Assembly (NCBI RefSeq): GCF_001633105.1
Contig: NZ_LUKZ01000007.1
Span: forward strand, 1 to 32,109
DNA: 32,109 bases
Direction of reading: 5' to 3'
Source of the DNA: Acidovorax sp. GW101-3H11
GTDB lineage: Bacteria > Pseudomonadota > Gammaproteobacteria > Burkholderiales > Burkholderiaceae_C
The notes under the pieces were generated by a model that was not told where the DNA came from, ran no database searches, and saw nothing but the letters and a program-made list of their open reading frames with translations. Position 1 is the first letter of the stretch. The number at the start of each line of letters is the position of its first letter. Below, one piece after another: positions 31,969 through 32,109 of this stretch. The position numbers and the translations under genes are program-made.

Positions 31969-32109
31969 GGCGTGTCATCAATCAAAGCCCCTACATGGTT
32001 GAAAGAGCCTGCTGCAGCCCCATGTGGTGGCCGTGAGTAAAAGATACGCCCTACTTGATGCTCAATGGGAACGCATCAAGAACCTTCTGCCCGGTCAGGT
32101 CGGCCAGCC
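31969..32109 (+). mobile_element. Left end of an IS5-family insertion sequence, partial at the window edge
   Basis: The sequence change at about 31968 interrupts the host frame. The element begins near GGGCGTGTCATCAATC, after CTAG at 31965-31968, which may be part of the target duplication. The transposase frame starts 64 bases inside. The right end is beyond the window, so the terminal repeats cannot be compared. Confidence 0.7.
32033..32109 (+). CDS. IS5-family transposase, N-terminal fragment
   Basis: The frame opens with GTG at 32033 and gives MSKRYALLDAQWERIKNLLP, then GQVGQ at the window edge. The YALxDxQWERIKxLLPG pattern is the characteristic start of transposases of IS5-type elements. 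Only 25 codons are present. The start is GTG, following GTGGTGGCC; an upstream start cannot be excluded. Confidence 0.8.
   Translation, partial: MSKRYALLDAQWERIKNLLPGQVGQ

Overview
The window is high-GC, densely coded DNA that reads like a chromosome segment of a betaproteobacterium in the family Comamonadaceae (Acidovorax, Comamonas or Delftia type). The grounds are the gene content (a protocatechuate 4,5-cleavage operon in the order known from Comamonas, vanillate demethylase, TRAP and TctC binding proteins), the codon use, and three families of dispersed intergenic repeats that I recall from Comamonadaceae genomes. The genus cannot be fixed from the sequence alone. No rRNA, tRNA or CRISPR array was seen.

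Layout. (1) Positions 1-280 are AT-richer DNA with palindromes and one dispersed repeat. (2) 280-2685 hold a second, stand-alone pair of protocatechuate 4,5-dioxygenase-type genes (alpha and beta) on the minus strand, diverging from a LysR regulator. (3) 2762-4070 hold a small secreted Cys-rich protein and a class I glutamine amidotransferase-like hydrolase. (4) 4403-9953 hold a two-gene unit: a large FecR-TPR-beta-barrel outer-membrane protein overlapping a CHASE2-type membrane adenylate cyclase. An HPF/RaiA-like gene and a strong bidirectional terminator follow. (5) 10523-18691 hold vanAB (minus), a divergent GntR/FCD regulator with palindromic operator candidates between them, then a probable operon of TRAP transporter dctPQM, a TctC receptor and a DUF1932-type dehydrogenase. 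(6) 18836-27050 hold a LysR regulator divergent from a 7 kb protocatechuate 4,5-cleavage operon: ModA-like protein, 4-oxalomesaconate hydratase, CHA aldolase, TctC receptor, PDC hydrolase, dioxygenase alpha and beta, and CHMS dehydrogenase. (7) 27131-31238 hold a ClpP-like paralog, a flavin monooxygenase, a FlxA-like protein, an ECF sigma factor and a YdeI-family protein. (8) The right edge holds a gene remnant cut by an IS5-type element that runs off the window.

How it works together. Vanillate enters, possibly through the TRAP system, and VanAB demethylates it to protocatechuate. PmdAB opens the ring, PmdC oxidises the semialdehyde to 2-pyrone-4,6-dicarboxylate, PmdD hydrolyses that to 4-oxalomesaconate, PmdE hydrates it, and PmdF splits the product to pyruvate and oxaloacetate. 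The window thus holds nearly the whole route from vanillate to central metabolism. The one expected step not found is the 4-oxalomesaconate isomerase/tautomerase (LigU/GalD type). The operon instead begins with a binding-protein-fold gene that has no signal peptide and no permease partner.

The most promising candidates for something undescribed are the FecR-TPR-barrel/CHASE2-cyclase pair, the cytoplasmic ModA-like protein at the head of the catabolic operon, the co-transcribed DUF1932 dehydrogenase, and the orphan second dioxygenase pair.
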